Shown here in pieces: positions 53,773 through 62,044 of a stretch of DNA of 64,000 nt. How positions within the stretch are numbered: position 1 is the first letter of the stretch; every line of letters begins with the position of its first letter. A program made the position numbers and the translations under genes. The stretch covers positions 2,480,001-2,544,000 of the forward strand of contig NZ_RBKX01000001.1 in assembly GCF_003634615.1 (NCBI RefSeq). The letters are read 5' to 3'. A model generated the notes under the pieces. It was not told where the DNA came from, ran no database searches, and was given only the letters and a program-made list of their open reading frames with translations. This DNA comes from Flavobacterium sp. 102 (GTDB lineage: Bacteria; Bacteroidota; Bacteroidia; Flavobacteriales; Flavobacteriaceae).

Positions 53773-54816
53773 ATGAGAATTGAAACCGACCTGAAACTGG
53801 GCTTTAAAGATGTAATGATACGACCAAAACGTTCGACTTTAAACAGTAGAGCGCAAGTGTCTTTGGAAAGAGAATTTAAGTTTTTGCATAGTACGCATTT
53901 ATGGACAGGTGTTCCAATTATGGCTGCCAATATGGATACAGTTGGCACCTTCGAAATGGCATTGGCTTTAGCCAAAGAAAAATTGTTTACGGCGATACAC
54001 AAACATTATACAGTAGCACAATGGAATGATTTTATAAAAAATGCACCCAGCGAAATTGCAGATTATATTGCCGTTAGTACCGGAACCGGTAAAAGCGATT
54101 TCAAAAAGATAAACGAAATATTCACTCAAAATCCACAATTAAAATTCCTTTGTATTGATGTAGCCAATGGTTATTCAGAACATTTTGTGGAATTCTTGCG
54201 TCAAGCGCGAAAACAATTCCCGGATAAAGTGATTATCGCCGGAAATGTTGTCACAGGTGAAATGGTCGAAGAATTGTTATTAGAAGGTGCTGATATTATC
54301 AAAGTTGGGATTGGTCCGGGTTCGGTTTGTACGACCAGAGTCAAAACCGGTGTTGGTTATCCGCAATTGTCTGCTATTATTGAATGTGCCGATGCGGCTC
54401 ACGGTTTAGGCGGACATATCATCAGCGATGGTGGTTGTGCGATTCCGGGCGATGTGGCGAAAGCTTTTGGCGCAGGTTCCGATTTTGTAATGCTCGGCGG
54501 AATGTTGGCCGGACATACTGAAAGTGGTGGAAAACTCATTGAAATCAATGGTGAAAAGTTCAAACAATTTTATGGTATGAGTTCAGAAACTGCAATGAAA
54601 AAACACGTTGGTGGCGTTGCCGAATACCGTGCAAGTGAAGGCAAAACGGTGCAAGTTCCGTTCAAAGGTGATGTGATTGATACTTTGCATGATATTTTGG
54701 GCGGCATTCGTAGTACTTGTACTTATGTTGGCGCTTCAAAATTGAAAGAATTGACCAAAAGAACTACATTCATCAGAGTAACAGAACAAGAAAATACCGT
54801 TTTTGGAAAATTGTAA
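53773..54816 (+). CDS. guaC: GMP reductase
   Basis: GuaC reductively deaminates GMP to IMP with NADPH. The 347-residue protein lacks the CBS pair of IMP dehydrogenase, and its length matches GMP reductase. Key features are [20 protein letters not shown], the catalytic loop [17 protein letters not shown] with Cys186, [20 protein letters not shown] and [14 protein letters not shown]. The loop Thr after Cys fits GMP reductase. It has its own promoter. Confidence 0.93.
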   Translation: MRIETDLKLGFKDVMIRPKRSTLNSRAQVSLEREFKFLHSTHLWTGVPIMAANMDTVGTFEMALALAKEKLFTAIHKHYTVAQWNDFIKNAPSEIADYIAVSTGTGKSDFKKINEIFTQNPQLKFLCIDVANGYSEHFVEFLRQARKQFPDKVIIAGNVVTGEMVEELLLEGADIIKVGIGPGSVCTTRVKTGVGYPQLSAIIECADAAHGLGGHIISDGGCAIPGDVAKAFGAGSDFVMLGGMLAGHTESGGKLIEINGEKFKQFYGMSSETAMKKHVGGVAEYRASEGKTVQVPFKGDVIDTLHDILGGIRSTCTYVGASKLKELTKRTTFIRVTEQENTVFGKL

Positions 54817-54819
54817 TTA

Positions 54820-54888
54820 AACACAGATTTCACAAATTAGCACAAATCAGTTCGTCCAATATTTATTATAATCTGTGAAATCTGTGTT
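54820..54888. repeat. 15-bp perfect inverted repeat
   Basis: Bases 54820-54834 (AACACAGATTTCACA) are the exact reverse complement of 54874-54888, separated by 39 bases that also contain partial CACAAAT units. It lies between guaC and the Nudix gene and resembles dispersed CACAGATT repeats of Bacteroidota. Confidence 0.7.
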
Positions 54889-54926
54889 CTATAACGCTAT
54901 CAATCCTTTCTAATCAGAGTGTTAAT

Positions 54927-55457
54927 ATGACAAACGAAATTAATTTTTTCAACTACTGTCCGAATTGCTCCAGTCAAAGCTTTACTTATCAAAACAACTT
55001 CAAATTCAACTGCCATACTTGTGATTTTGTATTGTATCACAACATAGCAGCAGCGGTTGCGATTGTTTTTACTTATGAAGACAAAGTTTTGTTTACCGTA
55101 AGAAATGTTGATCCCGACAAAGGCAAACTCGATTTACCCGGTGGATTTATTGATCCCGGAGAAACGGCTGAGGAAGCAGCTTGTAGAGAAATCAGAGAAG
55201 AAATTGGTTTGTATATTTCTACGACGGAATTAAAATATGTTACAACTTCACCCAATAATTATTTGTATAAAAAGGTAGCTTACCGAACCATGGATATTTT
55301 TTATGAATGTTCATTGGATTCAGAAGAGATGGAAATTACTGCCAAAGATGAAATTCAAGACCTGATTTGGATTAAAAGAAGCGAAATCGATTTGAATAAA
55401 ATTGGGTTTATTTCCATCAAAAAGGTAATCGAAAAATATTATATTTTGGAAAAGTAA
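54927..55457 (+). CDS. Nudix hydrolase with N-terminal zinc ribbon
   Basis: The 176-residue protein has an N-terminal Cys4 zinc-ribbon (Cys11, Cys14, Cys29, Cys32 in YCPNC...CHTC). A Nudix domain follows, whose box reads GGFIDPGETAEEAACREIREEIGL. Nudix enzymes hydrolyse nucleoside diphosphates linked to another moiety. The zinc ribbon plus Nudix arrangement resembles NudC-like NAD/RNA decapping enzymes and NrtR-related hydrolases, but the substrate is not decided here. It lies 62 bases before the MATE gene. Confidence 0.9.
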   Translation: MTNEINFFNYCPNCSSQSFTYQNNFKFNCHTCDFVLYHNIAAAVAIVFTYEDKVLFTVRNVDPDKGKLDLPGGFIDPGETAEEAACREIREEIGLYISTTELKYVTTSPNNYLYKKVAYRTMDIFYECSLDSEEMEITAKDEIQDLIWIKRSEIDLNKIGFISIKKVIEKYYILEK

Positions 55458-55491
55458 TTTTGTAAATTGTGTTTGCATTTCCTAAAATAGC

Positions 55492-55499
55492 TATTTTTG
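55492..55499 (+). promoter_or_regulatory. -7 box TATTTTTG for the MATE transporter
   Basis: An exact consensus match, with TTTG at 55472-55475 (16-base spacer). It lies inside the ORF if the GTG at 55469 is used, so the ATG at 55520 is preferred. Confidence 0.5.
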
Positions 55500-55519
55500 A
55501 AATCAATAATTATTTTCAA

Positions 55520-56935
55520 ATGTCATCCAAACCAAACAAAATCACCACACTTTTTCGGCTAATTAAGCAATCGCTTAAGGGAGAAGAACACGATTATACG
55601 CAAGGCAATGTAAAAACAGCCATTCTTTTATTGTCCATTCCAATGATTTTGGAATTAAGTCTGGAATCGGTTTTTGCCGTAGTGGACATTTATTTTGTTG
55701 GGCATTTGCCTAATGCTGATATTGCTGTGGCGACAGTTGGCTTAACCGAAGCTGTGATTTCTTTGGTTTACACACTCGGAATTGGCTTGAGCGTCGGTGC
55801 AACAGCGATTGTAGCTCGACGTGTTGGCGAAAAAGATTTAATTGAAGCTTCCAAATCAGGAGCGCAAGCCATTACGGTTTCTTTGATAGTAGCTATTTTG
55901 GTGGCTATTTTGGGCGTTACTTTTGCGGCTGATATTTTGGCTTTAATGGGTGCAAAACCTGAAGTAATAAAGGAAGGAACCACTTTTGCCCAAATCATTT
56001 TTGCGAGCAGTCCGGCAATTATTTTATTGTTTTTGATTAATGGAATATTCCGTGGCGCCGGTGATGCTGCGATGGCGATGCGAAGTCTTTGGTTGGCGAG
56101 TATTATTAATATTATTTTGTGTCCGCTATTAATTTACGGTTACGGACCGTTTCCTGAATTGGGTTTAACAGGCGCAGCGATTGCAACCGCTATAGGAAGA
56201 ACGACGGGTGTTTTGTATCAATGTTATCATTTGTTTCTTAAAAGTAGATCGATTAAAATATACAAGACTTATTTTAAACCTAATTTAGAGATTGTCAAAT
56301 CCTTGCTGAATATATCAACACCGGCCATGTTTCAGTTTTTTATCCAAAGCGGCAGTTGGATTGTGCTGACGTATATTGTTTCTGTAACCGGAAGTACGGA
56401 TGCAAGTGCCGGTTATCAGATTGCGATTAGAAATGTGGTATTCTTTATTTTACCGGCTTGGGGATTGAGTAACGCGGCTGCGACTTTAGTGGGACAGAAT
56501 TTAGGTGCGAAGCAACCGGAACGTGCACAACAAAGCGTATTGCTAACGACCAAATACAATATTATTTTTATGAGTTTCGTGACTTTAATCTTTGTTTGCT
56601 TCTCAGAATTCATCATTAGTTTTTATACCGAGGACAAAGTAATTTTGGCTTATGGCAGTCAGGCGCTACGAATCATCGGATTGGGTTATGTTTTTTACGG
56701 TATCGGAATGGTGATGATACAAGCGCTGAATGGAGCAGGCGATACCAAAACACCAACTTGGATTAACATCGTTTGTTTTTGGATGATTCAAATTCCATTG
56801 GCTTGGTTTCTTGCGGTTTATCTAGATTTTGGTCCGCTTGGTGCTTTTATAGCGATTCCATCGGCTGAAACGGTTTTGGCTTTGTTGGCTTTTTATTATT
56901 TCAAGAAAGGGAAGTGGAAGACGGTACAAGTTTAA
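55520..56935 (+). CDS. MATE family efflux transporter
   Basis: The 471-residue protein (from ATG at 55520) has twelve hydrophobic segments in two homologous halves, as in MATE antiporters that export cationic compounds with Na+ or H+. Landmarks are SIPMILELSLESVFAVVDIY, ALMGAKPEVIKEGTTFAQII, GIFRGAGDAAMAMR in the first half, and GAKQPERAQQSVLLTTKYNI, GLGYVFYGIGMVMIQALNGA and GDTKTPTWINI in the second. The substrate is unknown. It precedes the tRNA gene on the same strand. Confidence 0.92.
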   Translation: MSSKPNKITTLFRLIKQSLKGEEHDYTQGNVKTAILLLSIPMILELSLESVFAVVDIYFVGHLPNADIAVATVGLTEAVISLVYTLGIGLSVGATAIVARRVGEKDLIEASKSGAQAITVSLIVAILVAILGVTFAADILALMGAKPEVIKEGTTFAQIIFASSPAIILLFLINGIFRGAGDAAMAMRSLWLASIINIILCPLLIYGYGPFPELGLTGAAIATAIGRTTGVLYQCYHLFLKSRSIKIYKTYFKPNLEIVKSLLNISTPAMFQFFIQSGSWIVLTYIVSVTGSTDASAGYQIAIRNVVFFILPAWGLSNAAATLVGQNLGAKQPERAQQSVLLTTKYNIIFMSFVTLIFVCFSEFIISFYTEDKVILAYGSQALRIIGLGYVFYGIGMVMIQALNGAGDTKTPTWINIVCFWMIQIPLAWFLAVYLDFGPLGAFIAIPSAETVLALLAFYYFKKGKWKTVQV

Positions 56936-56973
56936 TGTTTACTCGTTTTTTTTAGGTTTTAAATCAAATTTGA

Positions 56974-57004
56974 TTTGCAAGTTTATCAAATATAACTATA
57001 TTTG
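56974..57004 (+). promoter_or_regulatory. promoter of tRNA-Arg
   Basis: TTTG at 56974-56977, a 19-base spacer and TATATTTG at 56997-57004 form a near-ideal promoter 12 bases before the tRNA. The -33 box overlaps the end of a perfect 16-base palindrome (56961-56976). Confidence 0.75.
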
Positions 57005-57016
57005 CACCCACAAAAA

Positions 57017-57090
57017 GGCCTCGTGGCGCAACTGAATAGCGCATCTGATTACGGCTCAGAAGGTTACTGGTTTGAATCCAGTCGAGGTCA
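57017..57090 (+). tRNA. tRNA-Arg (anticodon ACG)
   Basis: The 74-base sequence folds as a cloverleaf. The acceptor stem is GGCCTCG / CGAGGTC (one G-T pair), the D stem is GCGC / GCGC, and the anticodon stem is TCTGA / TCAGA around loop TTACGGC. The T stem is ACTGG / CCAGT around TTTGAAT, and the discriminator is A. The loop gives anticodon ACG (Arg, CGN codons; A34 is normally deaminated to inosine). The 3' CCA is not encoded. A strong promoter lies upstream and a terminator 10 bases downstream, so it is a single-tRNA unit. Confidence 0.95.
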
Positions 57091-57100
57091 CTTAAGAATG

Positions 57101-57128
57101 AAAAGCTCACACAAAAGTGTGAGCTTTT
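57101..57128 (+). terminator. terminator after tRNA-Arg
   Basis: A perfect 12-bp stem AAAAGCTCACAC / GTGTGAGCTTTT with loop AAAA is followed by a T-run. Confidence 0.92.
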
Positions 57129-57184
57129 TTTGTGTTTAGAAAAAACTAAAAGTTTGGTTTTAAAGGATTTTGTAGACACAAAAG

Positions 57185-57213
57185 AAGCATTTCAATTTTT
57201 TAGTGGAATGCTT
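57185..57213. other. inverted repeat, terminator-like
   Basis: AAGCATTTCA / TGGAATGCTT (10 bp with one wobble) around a T-rich loop, between the tRNA terminator and the tRNA remnant. Confidence 0.5.
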
Positions 57214-57237
57214 TTCATTTCCACTACGGAATTTGTT

Positions 57238-57265
57238 CTGGATATTTAATCCAATTGTGGTCACT
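57238..57265 (+). pseudogene. possible remnant of a tRNA-Arg 3' end
   Basis: CTGG...AATCCA followed by GTGGTCACT resembles the T-arm and acceptor end of tRNA-Arg (57067-57092), including the exact shared end GGTCACT. A separate terminator follows nine bases on. The match is short and imperfect, so this is tentative. Confidence 0.35.
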
Positions 57266-57273
57266 GAAAAGCA

Positions 57274-57301
57274 AAAAGTCTACATGAGAATGTAGACTTT
57301 T
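57274..57301. terminator. strong terminator downstream of the tRNA region
   Basis: A perfect 12-bp stem AAAAGTCTACAT / ATGTAGACTTTT with loop GAGA is flanked by A- and T-runs; it can also end the minus-strand small-protein transcript. Confidence 0.85.
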
Positions 57302-57328
57302 CTTTTTTTATAAAATACTGTAATCAGT

Positions 57329-57469
57329 TTATTCCAATGCTTTACAAGTAACATAATACCGCCAAGCAATAATAGCCATTTGCCATTTTTTGGCTTTCGC
57401 CAAATCTAAGCCGCGCTTAGTAAAGCTTGGTAAAAGAAGTTTGTTGAGTTGGGCCAGAATTTTGTACAT
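57329..57469 (-). CDS. conserved small protein, 46 residues
   Basis: From the ATG at 57469 the product is 46 residues: it begins MYKILAQLNKLLLPSFTK and has AKAKKWQMAIIAWRYYVTCK near the end. It is basic and amphipathic, and I recall similar short proteins in other Flavobacterium genomes, though I cannot name the family. The longer frame from 57535 is unlikely because it would cross the terminator at 57499-57518. It lies downstream of the TonB-receptor gene on the same strand. Confidence 0.6.
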   Translation of the reverse strand: MYKILAQLNKLLLPSFTKRGLDLAKAKKWQMAIIAWRYYVTCKALE

Positions 57470-57498
57470 CTTATTTTCTTTAGTGTCAAAGATAAAAA

Positions 57499-57518
57499 AA
57501 ACCGTCAAATGACGGTTT
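57499..57518 (-). terminator. terminator after the second TonB receptor
   Basis: AAACCGTCA / TGACGGTTT (9 bp, 2-base loop), followed on the minus strand by a long T-run. Confidence 0.85.
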
Positions 57519-57539
57519 AATTGTAAATATACCAAGAAA

Positions 57540-59990
57540 CTAGCTTTTTACCCTGTTCTTTTCACTTTCGGCACCATTGGCATCATATTGCTTTTTAGGA
57601 GCGAATGATTTTCCAAAGCTATAGGTAAAAGTCAAGGCGACAAATCGGCTATCGAGTTTGTTTCTCCAATTGGCTTCAGTATTTTGGAGGTTTCTGATAA
57701 TTCCGTTATTTAAATTGGAATAAAAAATATCATTACCCGATAGTTTAATGGTGGCTTTGTCTTGGAGAATTTTTTTCTGCACACCAATATTAATACTTGA
57801 TCTGGATAATATGACAAACTGTGCCGAAATAATATCGGTGTGATAGTTTCCGCTCAATTCGGCTGACCATCCTTTTTGGAATTTAAAACTGTTATTGATG
57901 TTAATGCTCCAAAACGTTCCTGACGATTCTAAATCTTCCGTATATAATTTGCTTTTGTAACGAGTATGGGTTACTTCATTGTAAATATTAGTTGACCACC
58001 ATTTGTTTAATTCAAGTTGCAAACTGGCGTTAAGACTGAAAAATTCACTTTTACCAATATTTCCGGGACGACTGTAATAAATGCCGTCATTGATTTCGAT
58101 GGTTTCATTGATGTCATCTGTGGAAGCGCCATAACTCAAAGTGGTTGAGAAAATGCTTTTGTAGCGATATGAAAGTTCATAATTATTGGCAAATGATGGA
58201 TTCAAGAAAGGATTACCCGAATAAAAGGTAAATCGGTCTAACGGACTTACAAATGGATTCAAGTCTTGAAAATAAGGTCGGTTAATTCTTCTGCCATAAT
58301 TGATAACCAAAGAATTATCGCCAATAGAATCCAATTTATATTGTACATATACCGTCGGAAAAAGATTGGTGTAGTTTCTTTTGAATTTAGAAGCCGGTTG
58401 TTCGATATTGCCCAATTGATTTCCTTTCGATTCAGTATTTTCAACACGCAAACCGGTTTGGAAACTAAAGCGTTTGTAATTGGTACTGAAATTGACATAG
58501 GCCGCATTAATAATCTCATCATATTTGAAATGATTGCTAGTAGCGTAATTCGGGATTTCTTCGTTATTGATAACATCCCGATAATCGGCTATATTATCGG
58601 TTTTGGTATAGCTGACTTTGTATCCGGCTTCAAAAGTACTACCGTTTTTCATGGGTAATGTATAATCCGATTTTAAGGAATAAATGTCAATGTCCGAAGG
58701 CAAATCGCCTTTTAATTCATCCTGACTTGAAAGTGTATTGTCGGGTTGATAGATGTAATTGTTGAACGTTTGTTTGACAGCAGTATCATATTTTAAATAA
58801 TCGACATCAACGGTTAAACGTTGCCCAAGACTGTCTAATTCATGGCGAAAATTTAGAGTAATGCCACCATTTTTGAATTTTTGTTTTTGTTTGTTGTAAG
58901 CAATGATGGAAGAATCTAAAACCGAATTGGCATCCGTAATTTCACTACGTACATCTGAATTTTGATTGTTATTTCTCAAGATACCACTCAATCCAAGTCC
59001 AATCGTAGTTTTGTCTGAAAGATAATAATCCAAACCGATTCGGGCATTCTTAGATTGTACTTTAGTGTCAATAAAACTATTTTGGTAAAACAAACTGGTA
59101 GCATTTCCTGAATTGTCCTTGAATTTTCTGAAAATAAATAAATCGTTAATTGGATTTTGTTCTGCAAAGCCAATATTTCCAAAAAGCCTAATTTTATTGT
59201 TCATATAATTGAAATTCAACCCTTGACGATTGCCACTTCTTTTTCCTTGAGAAACTCTCGAAGTGAGATTACCGTTGAAACCTTTGGTTTTTGATCTTTT
59301 GGAAACGATATTGATAATTCCTGCACCGCCGGCAGCGTCATATTTTGCCGGTGGATTGGTCATCAATTCAATTTTGTCAAGTGTGCTTGCCGGTAATGAT
59401 TTTAAATAGGCTTCGAGTTCGGCTCCGGATAAATAAGTGGGTTTATCATCGATAAAAACCTGAACTCCCGATTTTCCTTTGAAAGTAATCGTACCGTTTT
59501 GGTCAACTGAAATTCCGGGAGATTTTTCTAAAATATCCATTGCATCGCCTCCGGCAGCGGTTATAAAAGCGTCTACATTTACAACTGTTCGGTCTATTTT
59601 GTTTTCTACAAAAGGTTTCTTCTTGGTGATTACTACTTCATCTAATTTGTTGAGATCATTGGTGGTTAACGAAATAGGAGGTAAGTTCCGATTAGGATTA
59701 GCAGCGTTAAGACTAATTATCTCGCTTTGGTATCTTTTAAAACCAATGTCTTCAACCAGCAGTTTATAATCGTTTTCGTTTAGATTAGAAAAAGAAAAAT
59801 TACCGTCATTGTCACTGATTTCAATTTTGACAATCGAATTGTCTTTGGCTTGAAGAAGCGTAATTTGAATTCCTATTCCCGGTTTTTGATCTTTGTCAAT
59901 TAATTTTCCGGTGATGCTAAAGTTGGTTTGCGCGTTGAGGATTCCGCTAAGGAAAAGGAACGCAACTAAGGCTTTGATTTGATTTTTCAT
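57540..59990 (-). CDS. TonB-dependent receptor, outer-membrane beta-barrel family
   Basis: The 816-residue product (from the ATG at 59990, MKNQIKALVAF) has a signal peptide ending GILNAQ. A carboxypeptidase-regulatory-like domain follows (SITGKLIDKDQKPGIGIQ), then a plug domain with ILEKSPGISVDQNGTITFKG and VFIDDKPTYL, and a long barrel with PPAKYDAAGGAGIINIVSK and NYGRRINRPYFQDLNPF. The family is the same as 14084-16543. The alternative ATG at 60014 abuts the preceding terminator and is less likely. It follows two M56 genes and a blaI gene on the same strand, so its expression may be linked to that regulatory system. Confidence 0.88.
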   Translation of the reverse strand: MKNQIKALVAFLFLSGILNAQTNFSITGKLIDKDQKPGIGIQITLLQAKDNSIVKIEISDNDGNFSFSNLNENDYKLLVEDIGFKRYQSEIISLNAANPNRNLPPISLTTNDLNKLDEVVITKKKPFVENKIDRTVVNVDAFITAAGGDAMDILEKSPGISVDQNGTITFKGKSGVQVFIDDKPTYLSGAELEAYLKSLPASTLDKIELMTNPPAKYDAAGGAGIINIVSKRSKTKGFNGNLTSRVSQGKRSGNRQGLNFNYMNNKIRLFGNIGFAEQNPINDLFIFRKFKDNSGNATSLFYQNSFIDTKVQSKNARIGLDYYLSDKTTIGLGLSGILRNNNQNSDVRSEITDANSVLDSSIIAYNKQKQKFKNGGITLNFRHELDSLGQRLTVDVDYLKYDTAVKQTFNNYIYQPDNTLSSQDELKGDLPSDIDIYSLKSDYTLPMKNGSTFEAGYKVSYTKTDNIADYRDVINNEEIPNYATSNHFKYDEIINAAYVNFSTNYKRFSFQTGLRVENTESKGNQLGNIEQPASKFKRNYTNLFPTVYVQYKLDSIGDNSLVINYGRRINRPYFQDLNPFVSPLDRFTFYSGNPFLNPSFANNYELSYRYKSIFSTTLSYGASTDDINETIEINDGIYYSRPGNIGKSEFFSLNASLQLELNKWWSTNIYNEVTHTRYKSKLYTEDLESSGTFWSININNSFKFQKGWSAELSGNYHTDIISAQFVILSRSSINIGVQKKILQDKATIKLSGNDIFYSNLNNGIIRNLQNTEANWRNKLDSRFVALTFTYSFGKSFAPKKQYDANGAESEKNRVKS

Positions 59991-60019
59991 TTTTTTGATT
60001 TTGATTGATGACATAAAAA

Positions 60020-60037
60020 AAACCGCAAACGCGGTTT
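60020..60037 (-). terminator. terminator between the M56 and TonB-receptor genes
   Basis: AAACCGC / GCGGTTT (7 bp, 4-base loop), followed on the minus strand by eight T. It may only attenuate, since the receptor start is ten to thirty bases away. Confidence 0.75.
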
Positions 60038-60179
60038 CTTTATACTTTTTTGGATTTGTCGTAGAACCTTTTTTTTTGTTTCACTATTTCGTCAAATTAT
60101 TGAGCCTTTTTTTATTTGCTCATCCAAAGTGCTATTGCCATAGAAACTGAAGTTATAAAAGTCATCATAATAAAGTGCT

Positions 60180-62015
60180 TTATTTGGTTCTTTTAAGATC
60201 TTCTCTGGCTTTATCCAGTTCAGCTTTGGCTTTTTGCATATCTTCTCTAGCCTTAATCATTTCGGCTCTGGCTTGTTCCATTTCGGCTTTGGCTTTAGCC
60301 ATATCCGGTTTGGCCATTTCGGCTTCTCTCTTGGCACGTTCCATTTGGGGTTTAACCCTTTCCATTTCTTCTCTTACGCGTTCCATTTGTTGGCGTATCA
60401 TTTCTTTGTTTTTACGCATTTGCACTTTAACATTAGCCATAGCTTCTGCTGTTAATTTACTGACATCTTTTCCATTGATGATAACTTTGCTTTCGCCAAT
60501 ATCATCATCACTGTCAACAGTTATGCTGTATTGTCCTTTGGCTCCGGCATCATGTAATGCTTTTTCAATTTCGGCTTCATCAGACAATACTTTACCGTTA
60601 ACAATAACCATTGGTTTTTTATCGCCTCCTTTTTTGATTATGATTTTTGAGTTTTCTTTATTCCAACCCATTCCTTCCGGAGCTTCCGGAAATTCAGGCG
60701 CTTCCGGTGCTTCAGGCATTTCGAAATCAAAGTCAAAATTAAAGGCTTCCATTGTTTGTAAACTATCAAGAGCATCAAGTGCTTCTCTAGGAACAACATT
60801 TACATCCGGAACATTAGCATATACTTTGAAATTTTTAGGCTTACCAAATCCTATGGTTTTATTATTCTTAAAAAAATGAATAGGAGCGATAGGTTCTTTA
60901 GTATCTACGTGTGAAACACCTTTATTGCCATTTTTGTCTTTGTACTCTACTTTGATACCGGTGATTTCTCCCTTGGCATTTCGTTTAACTTTTGAGCATT
61001 TTAAAGTAATGCCATGTTCTTCTTTTAATCTTTTGGCTTCTCTTTTTAGGTCATCTTCAGAAGAATTTTTGTCGATAACCAAACGAACTTCTTCTCGGTG
61101 TTGCAGTGATTGGGCAATTTCTGCAGCAGCTTCTTTTTCTTGTGCGATGGTTTTAATTTGGAATAAAAACACAAAACCTATTAAGGCCGGAATTATTAAA
61201 GTGTATTTCCATGAATTTCTTTTTTGGGATTGATTGGTGTTTAACATAACGATTCGTTTTTTGATTAATGATTGATAAAAATTATTGGTGATTGATAAAC
61301 AATTTTGATGAGAAATTGCTTTTAAAAGTGCTCTTTGATACACTTTTGGGTCTTGTAATTGTTGTACTGCTTTTTGATCAGCGATGTATTCTAAGTTTTG
61401 AATTATGGCTTTTTTATACAGCCAAATAAACGGATTGAACCAAAAGAGAATGCAAAATATTTTGGCCACCATCACATCAAAGGAATGCTTTTCTTGGCTA
61501 TGAACTTTTTCGTGTAAAAGGATGCTTTGCAACTCTTCTTCGGTATACAAAGATGAATTGAAAACAATGTAATTAAAGAACGAAAAAGGTGCAATGTCAT
61601 GATTCAAGTCGACTAGCGTAAATTGTTCATTTTTAATTTTTTGCTGTTGGTAAAGCATTTGAAAGAGAGACATGAAATTGATCACGATTTTGATTAGTAA
61701 AAGTAAAGCAATTAGGAAGTAACTAACCCAAACAAACTGCATCCAATCAAATGCTTCAACAGCGGTAACTTGTTGTGCCGGAGGATTTACATTGGCGTAA
61801 GCCACTAAATCTTCAAGGTTGACTTTTGGTCTTTCAACATAGACAATTTTCTTAATGGAAAACAATGGTAATAGGAGTGAAGTGAACAATCCTGTGATCA
61901 AAAAACAACGGTTACTGTTGAAGAATGTTTCTTTGCGTACTAAAAAATGATACGCCAAATAAAACATAGCCATCAGTCCGCTAGATTTTAAAAGATAAAT
62001 GAATAATGTTTCCAT
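60180..62015 (-). CDS. M56 family (BlaR1-like) metallopeptidase with C-terminal heptad coil
   Basis: The 611-residue protein has BlaR1-type membrane segments (about 3-22, 35-55, 90-115, 270-290) and the cytoplasmic zinc-protease motif HEKVH (His168) in ILLHEKVHSQEKHSFD. M56 proteins sense an extracellular signal and cleave the BlaI repressor. The region after the last TM (about 300-530) is presumably the periplasmic sensor part; it contains NGK-type beta segments. The last about 70 residues are uninterrupted heptads. It is a tandem duplicate of 62045-63805, 29 bases apart. No beta-lactamase is nearby, so the signal is unlikely to be simply beta-lactam. Confidence 0.88.
   Translation of the reverse strand: METLFIYLLKSSGLMAMFYLAYHFLVRKETFFNSNRCFLITGLFTSLLLPLFSIKKIVYVERPKVNLEDLVAYANVNPPAQQVTAVEAFDWMQFVWVSYFLIALLLLIKIVINFMSLFQMLYQQQKIKNEQFTLVDLNHDIAPFSFFNYIVFNSSLYTEEELQSILLHEKVHSQEKHSFDVMVAKIFCILFWFNPFIWLYKKAIIQNLEYIADQKAVQQLQDPKVYQRALLKAISHQNCLSITNNFYQSLIKKRIVMLNTNQSQKRNSWKYTLIIPALIGFVFLFQIKTIAQEKEAAAEIAQSLQHREEVRLVIDKNSSEDDLKREAKRLKEEHGITLKCSKVKRNAKGEITGIKVEYKDKNGNKGVSHVDTKEPIAPIHFFKNNKTIGFGKPKNFKVYANVPDVNVVPREALDALDSLQTMEAFNFDFDFEMPEAPEAPEFPEAPEGMGWNKENSKIIIKKGGDKKPMVIVNGKVLSDEAEIEKALHDAGAKGQYSITVDSDDDIGESKVIINGKDVSKLTAEAMANVKVQMRKNKEMIRQQMERVREEMERVKPQMERAKREAEMAKPDMAKAKAEMEQARAEMIKAREDMQKAKAELDKAREDLKRTK
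60198..60386 (-). repeat. nine coding heptad repeats (21-bp units)
   Basis: The encoded protein reads in perfect seven-residue register: MERVREE, MERVKPQ, MERAKRE, AEMAKPD, MAKAKAE, MEQARAE, MIKARED, MQKAKAE, LDKARED. The DNA is a degenerate 21-bp tandem repeat. Confidence 0.85.
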
Positions 62016-62044
62016 AAGATATTTTTTAAAGAATTTATGCCTTA

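Noticed and set aside
60175..60879. 234-residue plus-strand ORF opposite the M56 gene
   Set aside because: It is an antisense shadow of the heptad repeat; its Ser/Ala/Leu repeats come from the 21-bp units.
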